Origin: Sphingopyxis chilensis
GTDB lineage: Bacteria; Pseudomonadota; Alphaproteobacteria; Sphingomonadales; Sphingomonadaceae
Direction of reading: 5' to 3'
NCBI RefSeq assembly: GCF_035930445.1
Contig: NZ_CP142394.1
Coordinates: forward strand, 1,707,501 to 1,771,500
Length of the DNA stretch: 64,000 nt
Shown one piece after another: positions 36,117 to 43,957 of this stretch. The notes beneath the pieces are model-generated. The model was given only the letters and a program-made list of their open reading frames with translations. It ran no database searches and was not told the DNA's origin. The position numbers and the translations under genes were made by a program. Position 1 is the first letter of the stretch. The number at the start of each line of letters is the position of its first letter.

Positions 36117-37745
36117 ATGGCAATGCTTTCCCTCCTGTGCCGCCTTGTCCACAGCCGCCGCGCAAGCATCAGCATCACGACCGCTTTCGGGATGACGATG
36201 CTGATCGGGTCGGCGGCGTTCGCGGTCGATCTTGGCTCGCTCTATCTCGATCGCCGCAAACTGCAGGGCATCGCCGATGCCGCGGCAATGGCGGCGGCGG
36301 GACGGCCGGGCGAAGAGCGGACGGCGGCGGAACGGATCATCGCGGCCAATTGCGATTGCGGCATCGAAATCGCCGCGCTCACGCCCGGCACCTATACGGC
36401 GGATCCGTCGATCGCGGCGGAACAGCGCTTCACCGGCGGGGGGGCATCGCCGAATGCGATACGCGTCACGCTGACGCGCGATCGCCCGCTGTTCTTCGGC
36501 AGCTTCCTGACCGGCCGGCAGGACAGCATCATCCGCGCGACCGCGACCGGTGCGCGGCGAGGCTATGCCGCCTTTTCGCTCGGATCGCGCGTGGCGGCGC
36601 TGAACGGCGGCCTGCCCAATGCGTTGCTGTCCAGCCTGACCGGGAGCGAGGTCAGCCTGTCGGTGATGGATTATAATGCGCTTGCCAGCACCGATATCGA
36701 CCTGCTCGCCTTTTCGGACGCGCTCAGGATCGAACTCGACGCCGATGTCCTGACCTTCGGCCAGACGCTGAACACGCAGGCGACGCTGCCGCAGGTGGTG
36801 TCGGCACTGGCCCGCGCGTCGGACGGGCAGGCAGCAAGCGCCCTCGAGCATATCGCCGACAGCGCGCTCCCGCGCGCGCTGCTGCCGTCGCGGGCGATCG
36901 ACCTGGGGCCGCGTTCGTCGAGCATCCGCGTCGATGCTGCCAATCCGGTCAAGGTCAATGCGCTCAGCCTGCTTCGCACCATGCTGCTGCTCGGCAATGC
37001 GAATCGCCAGGTCGATCTGTCGCTTGCGAGCAGCCTGCCCGGTGGATCGGGCATCGATGTCGCGCTGCTGGTCGGCGAGCCTCCCGCCGATTCCCCGCTG
37101 ATCGCGGTGACCGACACCAACGATGTCATCATCCGCACCGCGCAAGTTCGCCTGAAGATCGATACGCGTGTCGCCACGCCGCTCGCCAGCGTCCATGTAC
37201 CGCTACTTGCGGAGCTCGGATCGGCGTCGGCGCGGATCACCGACATCGACTGCGCGCCGAACAGCAGCGCCGCGGTGTCGCTGGGGGTCGTGACGTCTCC
37301 GGCGATGGTGGCGATCGGTACGGTTCCCGACGGCGATTTTCAGGACATGCAGCGCCCGCTCGATCCGCAGCCCGCGCGGGTGGTGAAGCTGCCGCTGGTC
37401 AGCGTCAATGCGGGGGCCCAACTGACCCTGTCCGACCTTGGCGAAAAGCCCGTCGCCTTCTCGCGCAGCGAGATCGAAGAGGGGCGGGTGAAGACGGTGT
37501 CGAGCACGGGGCTGGTCGCAGGCGCGGCGGAGTCGCTGGCGGACGAGATGGAACTCGACGTCAACGTCCTCGGCCTCGTTCTCAACCTGAATGCCTTGAC
37601 CACGATCGTCGGCGAGACCGTCGCGCTTGCGGCGCCGGTGCTCGATAGCGTGCTGTCGGATCTGACCGGACTGCTCGGCTTGCAGGTCGGACAGGCCGAT
37701 ACGCGAGTCAACGCGCTGCGCTGCGGCAAGTCGCGGCTGGTCTGA
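36117..37745 (+). CDS. TadG-like protein
   Basis: 542 residues. It has the TadG N-terminal segment (SISITTAFGMTMLIGSAAFAV, AVDLGSLYLDRRKLQGIADA, AAAMAAAG), the single membrane anchor at about residues 18-42 followed by the conserved D-x-G-x-x-Y-x-x-R-x-x-L-Q-x-x-x-D-A-x-A pattern. The remaining 450 residues are periplasmic, with no von Willebrand A MIDAS motif seen. The family is thought to tether or guide Flp pili or contribute to envelope assembly; its role without a tad secretion machinery is unknown. The start is two bases after the TadE-like stop. Confidence 0.85.
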   Translation: MAMLSLLCRLVHSRRASISITTAFGMTMLIGSAAFAVDLGSLYLDRRKLQGIADAAAMAAAGRPGEERTAAERIIAANCDCGIEIAALTPGTYTADPSIAAEQRFTGGGASPNAIRVTLTRDRPLFFGSFLTGRQDSIIRATATGARRGYAAFSLGSRVAALNGGLPNALLSSLTGSEVSLSVMDYNALASTDIDLLAFSDALRIELDADVLTFGQTLNTQATLPQVVSALARASDGQAASALEHIADSALPRALLPSRAIDLGPRSSSIRVDAANPVKVNALSLLRTMLLLGNANRQVDLSLASSLPGGSGIDVALLVGEPPADSPLIAVTDTNDVIIRTAQVRLKIDTRVATPLASVHVPLLAELGSASARITDIDCAPNSSAAVSLGVVTSPAMVAIGTVPDGDFQDMQRPLDPQPARVVKLPLVSVNAGAQLTLSDLGEKPVAFSRSEIEEGRVKTVSSTGLVAGAAESLADEMELDVNVLGLVLNLNALTTIVGETVALAAPVLDSVLSDLTGLLGLQVGQADTRVNALRCGKSRLV

Positions 37746-37763
37746 TCCCGCGCAGAGTGGCCC

Positions 37764-37779
37764 CATTAGGGACCTAATG
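37764..37779. promoter_or_regulatory. Perfect palindrome upstream of the Phd/PAS gene, candidate operator
   Basis: CATTAGG-GA-CCTAATG: a 7-bp perfect inverted repeat with a 2-base centre. It lies 64 bases before the proposed GTG start of the Phd-like/PAS protein and just after the TadG-like stop. A TATAAG that could serve as -10 is at 37806-37811. Phd/YefM domains bind short palindromes in their own promoters. Confidence 0.5.
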
Positions 37780-37842
37780 CGCCGCCAACCATCCGTTCGG
37801 GCTCCTATAAGGATCCAGAGATCGGTGACTTCGGGGGGAATC

Positions 37843-38742
37843 GTGGCAGCCGCGCAAGAACCACAACGCGTATCGGCGGCGGATTTCATCCGCGGCTTCG
37901 CCAATTGGCGATTGCAGTCGGCGCGCAAGCCGGTCGTCGTGACGCATCATGGCGAGGACGCGCATGTGCTGATCTCGCTCGACGATTATCGCCGGCTCGA
38001 CGGGGGAGCGGCGCGCGACGTGGCCAAAGCGTCCGATTTGTTGCAGGCTTCGCTGGCCGGGCTGGTCGAATCGATCCGCGACGGGGCGATGCTGATCGAC
38101 CGGCAGCGGCGCATCGCCGCAGTCAATCCTGCCGCGTCCGATATGCTGGAGATGCCGGCGGCCGGCCTGATCGGCGAAGCATTGACGACCGCGCTGCCGT
38201 CGTTCAGCGACAGTCTTATCTGCCATCACATCGCCCGCCTGCTCGACCATCGCGAACGCTTCTCGGCCGATGTGCCCGGACTGCTGCGTCCACGCCAGTG
38301 GCTGCATGTCGATCTGGTTCCGCTACCCGTCGGCGGCGCGATCGTGCTGCGCGATGTCAGCGCGGCGATGGAGGATTTCGCGGCGACCGACGTGCGGGCT
38401 GCGACGCTGGATGCGATCGAGACCGATGGCAGCATCGGCCATGTCCGCATATCCGTTCGCGAGAGTGTCGAATCGGCCAATGCGATGGTCGTCGCCCTGC
38501 TCGGAGTCGATCCCGTCGCGATCCGCCGCGTTCGATTTTCCGCCATTTTGCCCGTCGGGCAGCGCGCGGCCTTCGTCGAGGCGCTGGAATCGGTTTTCCG
38601 CTCGGGCAATCCGGCGCGGCTGTCGTCGCAGATGGTGACGCGTGGGGGAGAAGCGGTCGACGTCACGCTGACGATTGCCGAGGTGCGCGGGCCTTATGCC
38701 AGCGAAGGCGCGGTCATACTCGTCACGCGCGGCGCCGACTAA
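37843..38742 (+). CDS. Phd/YefM antitoxin-like domain fused to PAS domains
   Basis: 299 residues from the GTG at 37843, preferred because GGGGGGA stands five bases upstream; the longer frame from ATG 37777 begins inside a palindrome. Residues about 9-53 (RVSAADFIRGFANW, KPVVVTHHGEDAHVLISLDDY) follow the Phd/YefM pattern of type II antitoxins, including the final L-x-S-L-x-x-Y. After a short helical linker come a PAS domain (about 65-165; GAMLIDRQRRIAAVNPAASDML) and a second PAS-like unit (about 195-299). No kinase, cyclase or toxin partner follows. It looks like a one-component DNA-binding sensor. Both halves are recognised by motif only. Confidence 0.75.
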   Translation: MAAAQEPQRVSAADFIRGFANWRLQSARKPVVVTHHGEDAHVLISLDDYRRLDGGAARDVAKASDLLQASLAGLVESIRDGAMLIDRQRRIAAVNPAASDMLEMPAAGLIGEALTTALPSFSDSLICHHIARLLDHRERFSADVPGLLRPRQWLHVDLVPLPVGGAIVLRDVSAAMEDFAATDVRAATLDAIETDGSIGHVRISVRESVESANAMVVALLGVDPVAIRRVRFSAILPVGQRAAFVEALESVFRSGNPARLSSQMVTRGGEAVDVTLTIAEVRGPYASEGAVILVTRGAD

Positions 38743-38815
38743 CCGTAGCCTTCACCCCTTAGCCCGCGGCTGGACAAGCCCTCCCATTGCGCGCAATCAT
38801 CGCCCGCGAAACGTT

Positions 38816-38831
38816 GCAAGTCGCAACTTGC
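38816..38831. promoter_or_regulatory. Perfect inverted repeat upstream of acyl-CoA dehydrogenase promoter
   Basis: GCAAGT-CGCA-ACTTGC, 6-bp arms and a 4-base centre, overlapping a second dyad GTTGC/GCAAC. It ends three bases before the TTTACGTAAA palindrome. Confidence 0.5.
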
Positions 38832-38833
38832 CG

Positions 38834-38862
38834 TTTACGTAAAGGTGAGCGCTTATTATAAG
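38834..38862 (+). promoter_or_regulatory. Promoter with embedded palindromic operator for the acyl-CoA dehydrogenase gene
   Basis: -35 candidate TTTACG (38834-38839), 17-base spacer, -10 candidate TATAAG (38857-38862), 28 bases before the start codon. The -35 lies inside the perfect palindrome TTTACGTAAA (38834-38843) and the -10 inside CTTATTATAAG (38852-38862). TTTACGTAAA resembles, from memory, boxes for MerR-type regulators of acyl-CoA catabolism such as LiuR; this needs checking. Confidence 0.5.
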
Positions 38863-38890
38863 GGCGCCAGTGCCCGATGGGAGATTCGTG

Positions 38891-40084
38891 ATGGACATGG
38901 AATTCAGCCCCGAAGATCTCGCCTTCCAGCAGGAAGTGCGCGACTTCATCGCCGAAAATTACCCCGCCGAACTGCGCGGCAAACAGGATGAGGGCGAAGA
39001 GCTGTCCAAGGAGGATTTCCTCGCCTGGCACAAGATCCTGTACAAGAAGGGCTGGATCGCGCCCGCTTGGCCCGTCGAATATGGCGGCACCGGCTGGACG
39101 CCGACGCAGCGTTTCATCTGGTCGGAAGAGACCGCGCGCGCCGACTGCATCCGCTTGATGCCCTTTGGCCTCGCGATGGTGGGCCCGGTCATCTACACCT
39201 TCGGCACGCCCGAGCAGAAGGCGCATTTCCTGCCGCGCATCCTGTCGGGTGAGGATTGGTGGTGCCAGGGCTATTCGGAGCCGGGATCGGGTTCGGATCT
39301 CGCCTCGCTGCGTACCACGGCGGTCCGTGACGGCGACGATTATATCGTCAACGGGCAAAAGACCTGGACGACGCTCGCGCAGCACGCCGACTGGGGCTTT
39401 TTCCTCGTCCGCACCGACAAGGACGCCAAGCAGCAGGAGGGCATTTCCTTCCTTTTGATCGACATGAAGTCGCCCGGCATCACCGTGCGCCCGATCATCA
39501 CATTGGGCGGCGAGCATGAGGTCAACGAGGTGTGGCTCGAAGATGTCCGCGTGCCGGTGTCGCAGCGCGTCTATGAAGAGAATAAGGGCTGGACCTGCGC
39601 CAAATTCCTGCTCGCGCACGAACGCACCGGGATCGCCGGCGTCGCGGCGTCGAAGCGCGGGATCGAGAAGGTGAAGGACATCGCCCGCACCGAGCTCGAC
39701 GGCGACAAGCCGCTGATCGCCAACGCTTTCTTCAAGCGCAAGCTCGCCGAACTCGAGGTCGACCTGACCGCGCTCGAATTCACCGAACTCCGCAGCCTTG
39801 CCGGCGCGAACGCGGGCAAGGGGCCGGGCCCCGAATCGAGCTTGCTCAAGATCAAGGGCAGCGAGATCCAGCAGCGGTTGACCGAACTCACGCTCGAGGC
39901 CGTCGGCCATTATGGCGCGCCCTATTTCCGCGGTTTCGGCGAAGGCGACAATGAGCATCCGATCGGGCCGGACTATGCGCATCGCGCGGCGCCCACCTAT
40001 TTCAACATGCGCAAGACGACGATCTATGGCGGGTCGAACGAGATTCAGCGCAACATCATCGCGAAGATGGTGCTCGGCCTTTGA
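38891..40084 (+). CDS. Acyl-CoA dehydrogenase family protein (subunit 1 of a tandem pair)
   Basis: 397 residues, full length. The FAD/substrate loop YSEPGSGSDLASLRT and W-T-T-L-A of the beta domain are intact, and the C-terminal IYGGSNEIQRNIIAK binds FAD. The medium-chain-type catalytic Glu just before the G-S/T-x-E-I-Q loop is Gly here; a Glu at 244 in LAHERTGIAG occupies the isovaleryl/long-chain-type position instead and is the likely base. ATG 38891 follows GGGAG. A second dehydrogenase follows after a 111-bp gap filled by a palindrome. The pair may form an alpha2beta2 enzyme as in steroid side-chain degradation (inference); the substrate is unknown. Confidence 0.9.
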   Translation: MDMEFSPEDLAFQQEVRDFIAENYPAELRGKQDEGEELSKEDFLAWHKILYKKGWIAPAWPVEYGGTGWTPTQRFIWSEETARADCIRLMPFGLAMVGPVIYTFGTPEQKAHFLPRILSGEDWWCQGYSEPGSGSDLASLRTTAVRDGDDYIVNGQKTWTTLAQHADWGFFLVRTDKDAKQQEGISFLLIDMKSPGITVRPIITLGGEHEVNEVWLEDVRVPVSQRVYEENKGWTCAKFLLAHERTGIAGVAASKRGIEKVKDIARTELDGDKPLIANAFFKRKLAELEVDLTALEFTELRSLAGANAGKGPGPESSLLKIKGSEIQQRLTELTLEAVGHYGAPYFRGFGEGDNEHPIGPDYAHRAAPTYFNMRKTTIYGGSNEIQRNIIAKMVLGL

Positions 40085-40096
40085 TCACATAATTGA

Positions 40097-40174
40097 CGTC
40101 ATCCCGGCGAACGCCGGGATCTCGGCCTCTCGCCACGACGCGGCGGCGAGATCCCGGCGTTCGCCGGGATGACG
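40097..40174. repeat. REP-like palindromic element, family C
   Basis: Perfect 28-bp inverted repeat (40097-40124 and 40147-40174) separated by 22 bases; each arm begins CGTCATCCCGGCG and ends in GGGATCTCG. It lies inside the putative acyl-CoA dehydrogenase operon, ending 21 bases before the second gene's start. The outer bases CGTCAT/ATGACG are shared with family A. Confidence 0.9.
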
Positions 40175-40195
40175 ATGAAATCGAGGATTAGAACA

Positions 40196-41335
40196 ATGGA
40201 TTTCACTTACACCGAAACACAGGACATGATCCGTGACACGCTGTCGCGCTTCCTCGGCGATACCTATGATTTCGAGACGCGGCAGAAGTTCACCGGCAGC
40301 GACACGGGCCGCGATCCCGCGATCTGGACCGCGCTCGCGCAGGAACTCGGCATGCTTGGCGCGCCCTTTGCCGAGGAGCATGGCGGGCTCGGCGGGGGCG
40401 CGCTTGAAAACGCGATCGTGATGGAGGAATTGGGCAAGGTCATCGGGATCGAGCCCTATCTGCCGACCGTCGTCATCGCGGGGGGCGCCCTGAAGGCCGT
40501 CGGCGGCGCGCAGGCCGACGCGATGATCCCGGAGATCATCGCGGGCAATGTAATCGTCGCTTTCGCCTATGCCGAACCTCAGGGGCGTTACGACCTCGCC
40601 AACCTTCGCACGACCGCCAAAAAGGACGGCGCCGGCTATGTGCTGAACGGTCACAAGGGTGTCGTCTATGCCGCGCCCTGGGCGACGCACCTGCTCGTCA
40701 CCGCGCGCACCGGCGGCGGTCAGCGCGACAAGGATGGCGTGTCGCTGTTCCTGATCGACGCCAACCTGCCCGGCATCGTGCGCCGTGATTATCCGACCGT
40801 CGACGGCAGCCGCGCCTCGGAAATCTATTTCGAGAATGTCGCTATTCCCGGCGAAGCGCTGCTCGGGGGCGAGGGGACGGGCCTGCCGCTGATCGAACAG
40901 ATCGTCGACGAAGCGACCGTCGCGGTCTGCGCCGAGGCGACCGGCGTGATGCAAAAACTGCACGAAGGCACGCTCGAATATACACAGCAGCGCAAGCAGT
41001 TCGGCGTGCCGATCGCGAAGTTCCAGGTTCTGCAGCACCGCATGGTCGACATGTTCATGGAGGTCGAACAGGCCCGTTCGATGACGATCATGGCGACGCT
41101 GAAGCTCGGCCTGCCTGCCGATGAGCGCAAGGCGGCGGTCTCGGCGGCGAAGAACAAGGTCGCGCGCGGCGCGAAATTCGTCGGACAGAATGCGATCCAG
41201 ACCCACGGCGGCATCGGCATCACGCAGGAACTGGCGATCGGCCATTATTTCAAGCGGGCTACGATGATCGAGGGGCAGTTCGGCAGCGCCGACTTCCATA
41301 TGGAGCGCTATGAGCGGATCGTGCTCGCGGATTGA
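40196..41335 (+). CDS. Acyl-CoA dehydrogenase family protein (subunit 2 of a tandem pair)
   Basis: 379 residues, full length but divergent from subunit 1. It has the N-terminal ETQDMIRDTLSRFLGDTY, the beta-domain AYAEPQGRYDLANLRTTA (SEPG replaced by AEPQ) and the C-terminal QTHGGIGITQELAIGHYFKR, which is the QxxGGxG-x-x-x-E motif of heteromeric dehydrogenases. The catalytic Glu and the usual FAD loop are changed, so it may be the partner subunit lacking one site. ATG 40196 follows GAGGATTAGAACA. It converges with the TonB-dependent receptor gene; a hairpin lies between. Confidence 0.88.
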   Translation: MDFTYTETQDMIRDTLSRFLGDTYDFETRQKFTGSDTGRDPAIWTALAQELGMLGAPFAEEHGGLGGGALENAIVMEELGKVIGIEPYLPTVVIAGGALKAVGGAQADAMIPEIIAGNVIVAFAYAEPQGRYDLANLRTTAKKDGAGYVLNGHKGVVYAAPWATHLLVTARTGGGQRDKDGVSLFLIDANLPGIVRRDYPTVDGSRASEIYFENVAIPGEALLGGEGTGLPLIEQIVDEATVAVCAEATGVMQKLHEGTLEYTQQRKQFGVPIAKFQVLQHRMVDMFMEVEQARSMTIMATLKLGLPADERKAAVSAAKNKVARGAKFVGQNAIQTHGGIGITQELAIGHYFKRATMIEGQFGSADFHMERYERIVLAD

Positions 41336-41406
41336 CCGGTAGTCCCTCTTCTGGCGGGGAGGGGCATCGATGAGCGCGACCGGCCGGAGACATTGAAGGG
41401 TTTTGG

Positions 41407-41428
41407 CCTCTCCCCTTCAGGGGAGAGG
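41407..41428. terminator. Hairpin between convergent genes
   Basis: Perfect 9-bp stem CCTCTCCCC / GGGGAGAGG with a TTCA loop. It lies between the acyl-CoA dehydrogenase stop (41335) and the receptor stop (41463). No T-run follows on either side, so terminator strength is uncertain; the sequence resembles a hairpin often dispersed in alphaproteobacterial genomes. Confidence 0.45.
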
Positions 41429-41462
41429 GCTGTAGCAGATACCAACCCCTTACCGATATTCG

Positions 41463-43955
41463 CTAATATGCGACGTCCACCGCGATCCGGAGTGTGCGCG
41501 GGCGCAACGGTGTAAGGAAGCCTTCGTTGCCTTCGAGGAACGGCGTCCCCAGCGAAAAGCGGTTGCCGCGCGAATCGAACAGATTGGTGAGCGTCAGCGA
41601 GAGGCCTCGGCGTTCGTTACCCACCCGCATGGCGAGCCCGGTATCGACATAGTCGCCCTGGCTTTCGCCAAGCACCGGGCCGATTCCGAGGCGCGACGGC
41701 CCGACATAGTTCGCCCAGCCGTTCACGCGGAAATCCTCGTCACCGATCACGGTGGCGTAGTTCACCGACCCGCGCACAGCGTGGCTCGCGACATTGGGGA
41801 TCCGCCCGAGCCGCGCGGGCGTTGCCGCGAACACGGGCAATATCTGGGGCGAAAGATCGTCGACGCGGCTGTGGTTGTAGACCGCGCCGAGTTCAAAGGT
41901 CAGCGCGGCGGTCGGTCGCATCGCGACGGCGCCGGACAGGCTGGTGATGCGGCCATTGCCGATATTGGCCGTCGTCGGAAAGCCGCTACTGTCGATGAAG
42001 TCCGCCTGGATATTGTGCCATCGGCTGTGCGAGATCGAAACGCTGGCGTCGAGCAGGCTTCGGCCCCTGTCGCCGAACCGCATCCCCGCTTCCCATGTGC
42101 GGACCTTGTCGTTCAGGAAGCGCCGGACGAAATTCCCGTCGACGGCAAGGCCACCGGGTCGGAAACCTTCCTGATAACGCGCATAGAGCCTGACATTGTC
42201 GAGCGGCGTCGCAAGCAGCGAGACCGAGGGCAGGAGGTCCGTTTCGTCGCGCGATGCGGTCGTCGCCCGGTTCGCTTCGGCCAAAGCGAAGGACACGCCT
42301 TCGGCCTCGCCGCCCAGCCGGGCGTGCGACAGGCGGAGGCCACCCGAGGCGATCAGGTCGGGCATGATTTCGACGGTCGCTTCGGCATAGCCGGTCACCT
42401 CGGTGATCCGGTTGGTCACGCCCGGCAGGACTGCGCGCAGCGGACCATAGCCGTAATCGCGGTCCTGCCGCGCGCGGTTGCGAATGAAGCTCGCGCCGAC
42501 CACCCAGCCGAGCCCGTCGTGATAGGGCCGCGACAGGCGGTTCTCGCTGACGAACATGCGCGTGTCGTTATGCTGGTCGAGCACGCGCGGGACGTCCGCC
42601 ATCGGCGTGATCTCGATCGGCGCGAAGAGGCGTTCGACATCGACCGCGCCCACGGCGACGCCGGCGTCCTGTCCGTCGCCGCGTCTGGATTCGGGAAGGC
42701 TCGCGTCGAACCGTTCGAAGAGTCGATGGTCGATGAACGCGTTGGACGACTGGAAATACAGATCGCCCCAATCCTTCATCACGACGATCGTGCCCATGCC
42801 GTAACGCGCGGTCGCGTTCTGCTCGACCATCGAGGCGCGGGTCAGCGGCGGCGCGTCCTTGTCGGCATATTGCGCGTCGTCGGAGGTGATCGCCTGATAT
42901 ATGCCGCCGAAATCGATCGTCCAGCCGTCGCCGGCTTCGAGGCGGAACGTGCCCCTTCCGCCGCGGACATGAACCCTGTTGACGTCGTTCTGCCCGCGCA
43001 GTGGATTGTCGATATAGCCGCCGTCGGTCAGCATATAGCCGACGAGGCGCAGGGCATGGCCGTCCTCGCCCACCGGCAGGTTGGCGATCGCCGCTATGTC
43101 GCCGCCGGGATCGCCATGCTGGGTGATCGACAGGCCGGCGATAGCCTGGACGGTCATCGCGCGCGGATCGGGCGCTTTCGGCACGACGTGGATGATGCCG
43201 CCGAGCGATCCGGCGCCATAGAGCGTGCCCTGCGGTCCTTCGAGGATTTCGACATTGTCGATGTCGTACAGCCGCAGGTCGGGGTCGGGCGCATTGTAAC
43301 TGAGGCGGATATCGCCGAAATACTGGCCAACGGTCGATTGCGTCGGGCCGGTGAAGCTCGAATCGGCGATGCCCCGGATGAACAGCTTGTTGCGCCCCGA
43401 ACCCAGATGGGTCGAAGAAACGGTCGCCGTGCGCGAGAGGATCGAATCCATCCCGCGCTCGCCGCCAAACGCCAAATCGCCGCCATCCAATTGGGTGACG
43501 ACGCCGGCGAAATGCGAATGCGGAAGGTCGGTCTTCGACGCGGTGACGATGATCTCGTCGGCTGCCGCTGCGATCATGTGGTTCGACGGCTCGCGAGCCC
43601 GCGGCTGCGGCGCCGGTCCTGGCGGAGGGGCGGCTCTCGTGACGCGCGCCGGGACGGGGCGCCGTTCGATGCGCCAGCTCGTCGCGCTGACCCGCACCGC
43701 GCGCGCATCGGAACCGTCGAGCAGGCGCTGGATCGCCCTTTCGACGCTCATCCGCCCGCGCACCGGTTTGACGCGCGCGCGCCAGAGCTTCGCATCGGCG
43801 ACGCTGATGCTGACGCCCGCCTGCCGGCTGATCAACGGAAGCGCCGCAGACAGGCTGCCTTTCGGCACGTTGAACGCGCGTTCCTCCGCCGCCAGCGCCT
43901 GCGTGGGCAGACACAGCGCTATCGCTGCCACAGCAAAGGAAAGGCGCGGGTGCAT
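41463..43955 (-). CDS. TonB-dependent receptor with secretin/TonB N-terminal signalling domain
   Basis: 830 residues. Signal peptide (MHPRLSFAVAAIALCLPTQALA), then an STN signalling domain at about residues 25-90 (FNVPKGSLSAALPLISRQAG, VSISVADAKLWRARVKPVRG), a proline-rich linker, a TonB box-like DEIIVTASKT, the plug domain (RNKLFIRGIADSSFTGPTQS, VEILEGPQGTLYGAGSLGG) and a 22-strand barrel. The STN domain means ligand binding is signalled to the adjacent FecR and FecI-type proteins. The ligand is not evident; siderophores or plant glycans are possible. ATG 43955 lies two bases after the fecR-like stop; ATG 43976 is an alternative. Confidence 0.92.
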   Translation of the reverse strand: MHPRLSFAVAAIALCLPTQALAAEERAFNVPKGSLSAALPLISRQAGVSISVADAKLWRARVKPVRGRMSVERAIQRLLDGSDARAVRVSATSWRIERRPVPARVTRAAPPPGPAPQPRAREPSNHMIAAAADEIIVTASKTDLPHSHFAGVVTQLDGGDLAFGGERGMDSILSRTATVSSTHLGSGRNKLFIRGIADSSFTGPTQSTVGQYFGDIRLSYNAPDPDLRLYDIDNVEILEGPQGTLYGAGSLGGIIHVVPKAPDPRAMTVQAIAGLSITQHGDPGGDIAAIANLPVGEDGHALRLVGYMLTDGGYIDNPLRGQNDVNRVHVRGGRGTFRLEAGDGWTIDFGGIYQAITSDDAQYADKDAPPLTRASMVEQNATARYGMGTIVVMKDWGDLYFQSSNAFIDHRLFERFDASLPESRRGDGQDAGVAVGAVDVERLFAPIEITPMADVPRVLDQHNDTRMFVSENRLSRPYHDGLGWVVGASFIRNRARQDRDYGYGPLRAVLPGVTNRITEVTGYAEATVEIMPDLIASGGLRLSHARLGGEAEGVSFALAEANRATTASRDETDLLPSVSLLATPLDNVRLYARYQEGFRPGGLAVDGNFVRRFLNDKVRTWEAGMRFGDRGRSLLDASVSISHSRWHNIQADFIDSSGFPTTANIGNGRITSLSGAVAMRPTAALTFELGAVYNHSRVDDLSPQILPVFAATPARLGRIPNVASHAVRGSVNYATVIGDEDFRVNGWANYVGPSRLGIGPVLGESQGDYVDTGLAMRVGNERRGLSLTLTNLFDSRGNRFSLGTPFLEGNEGFLTPLRPRTLRIAVDVAY

Positions 43956-43957
43956 GG

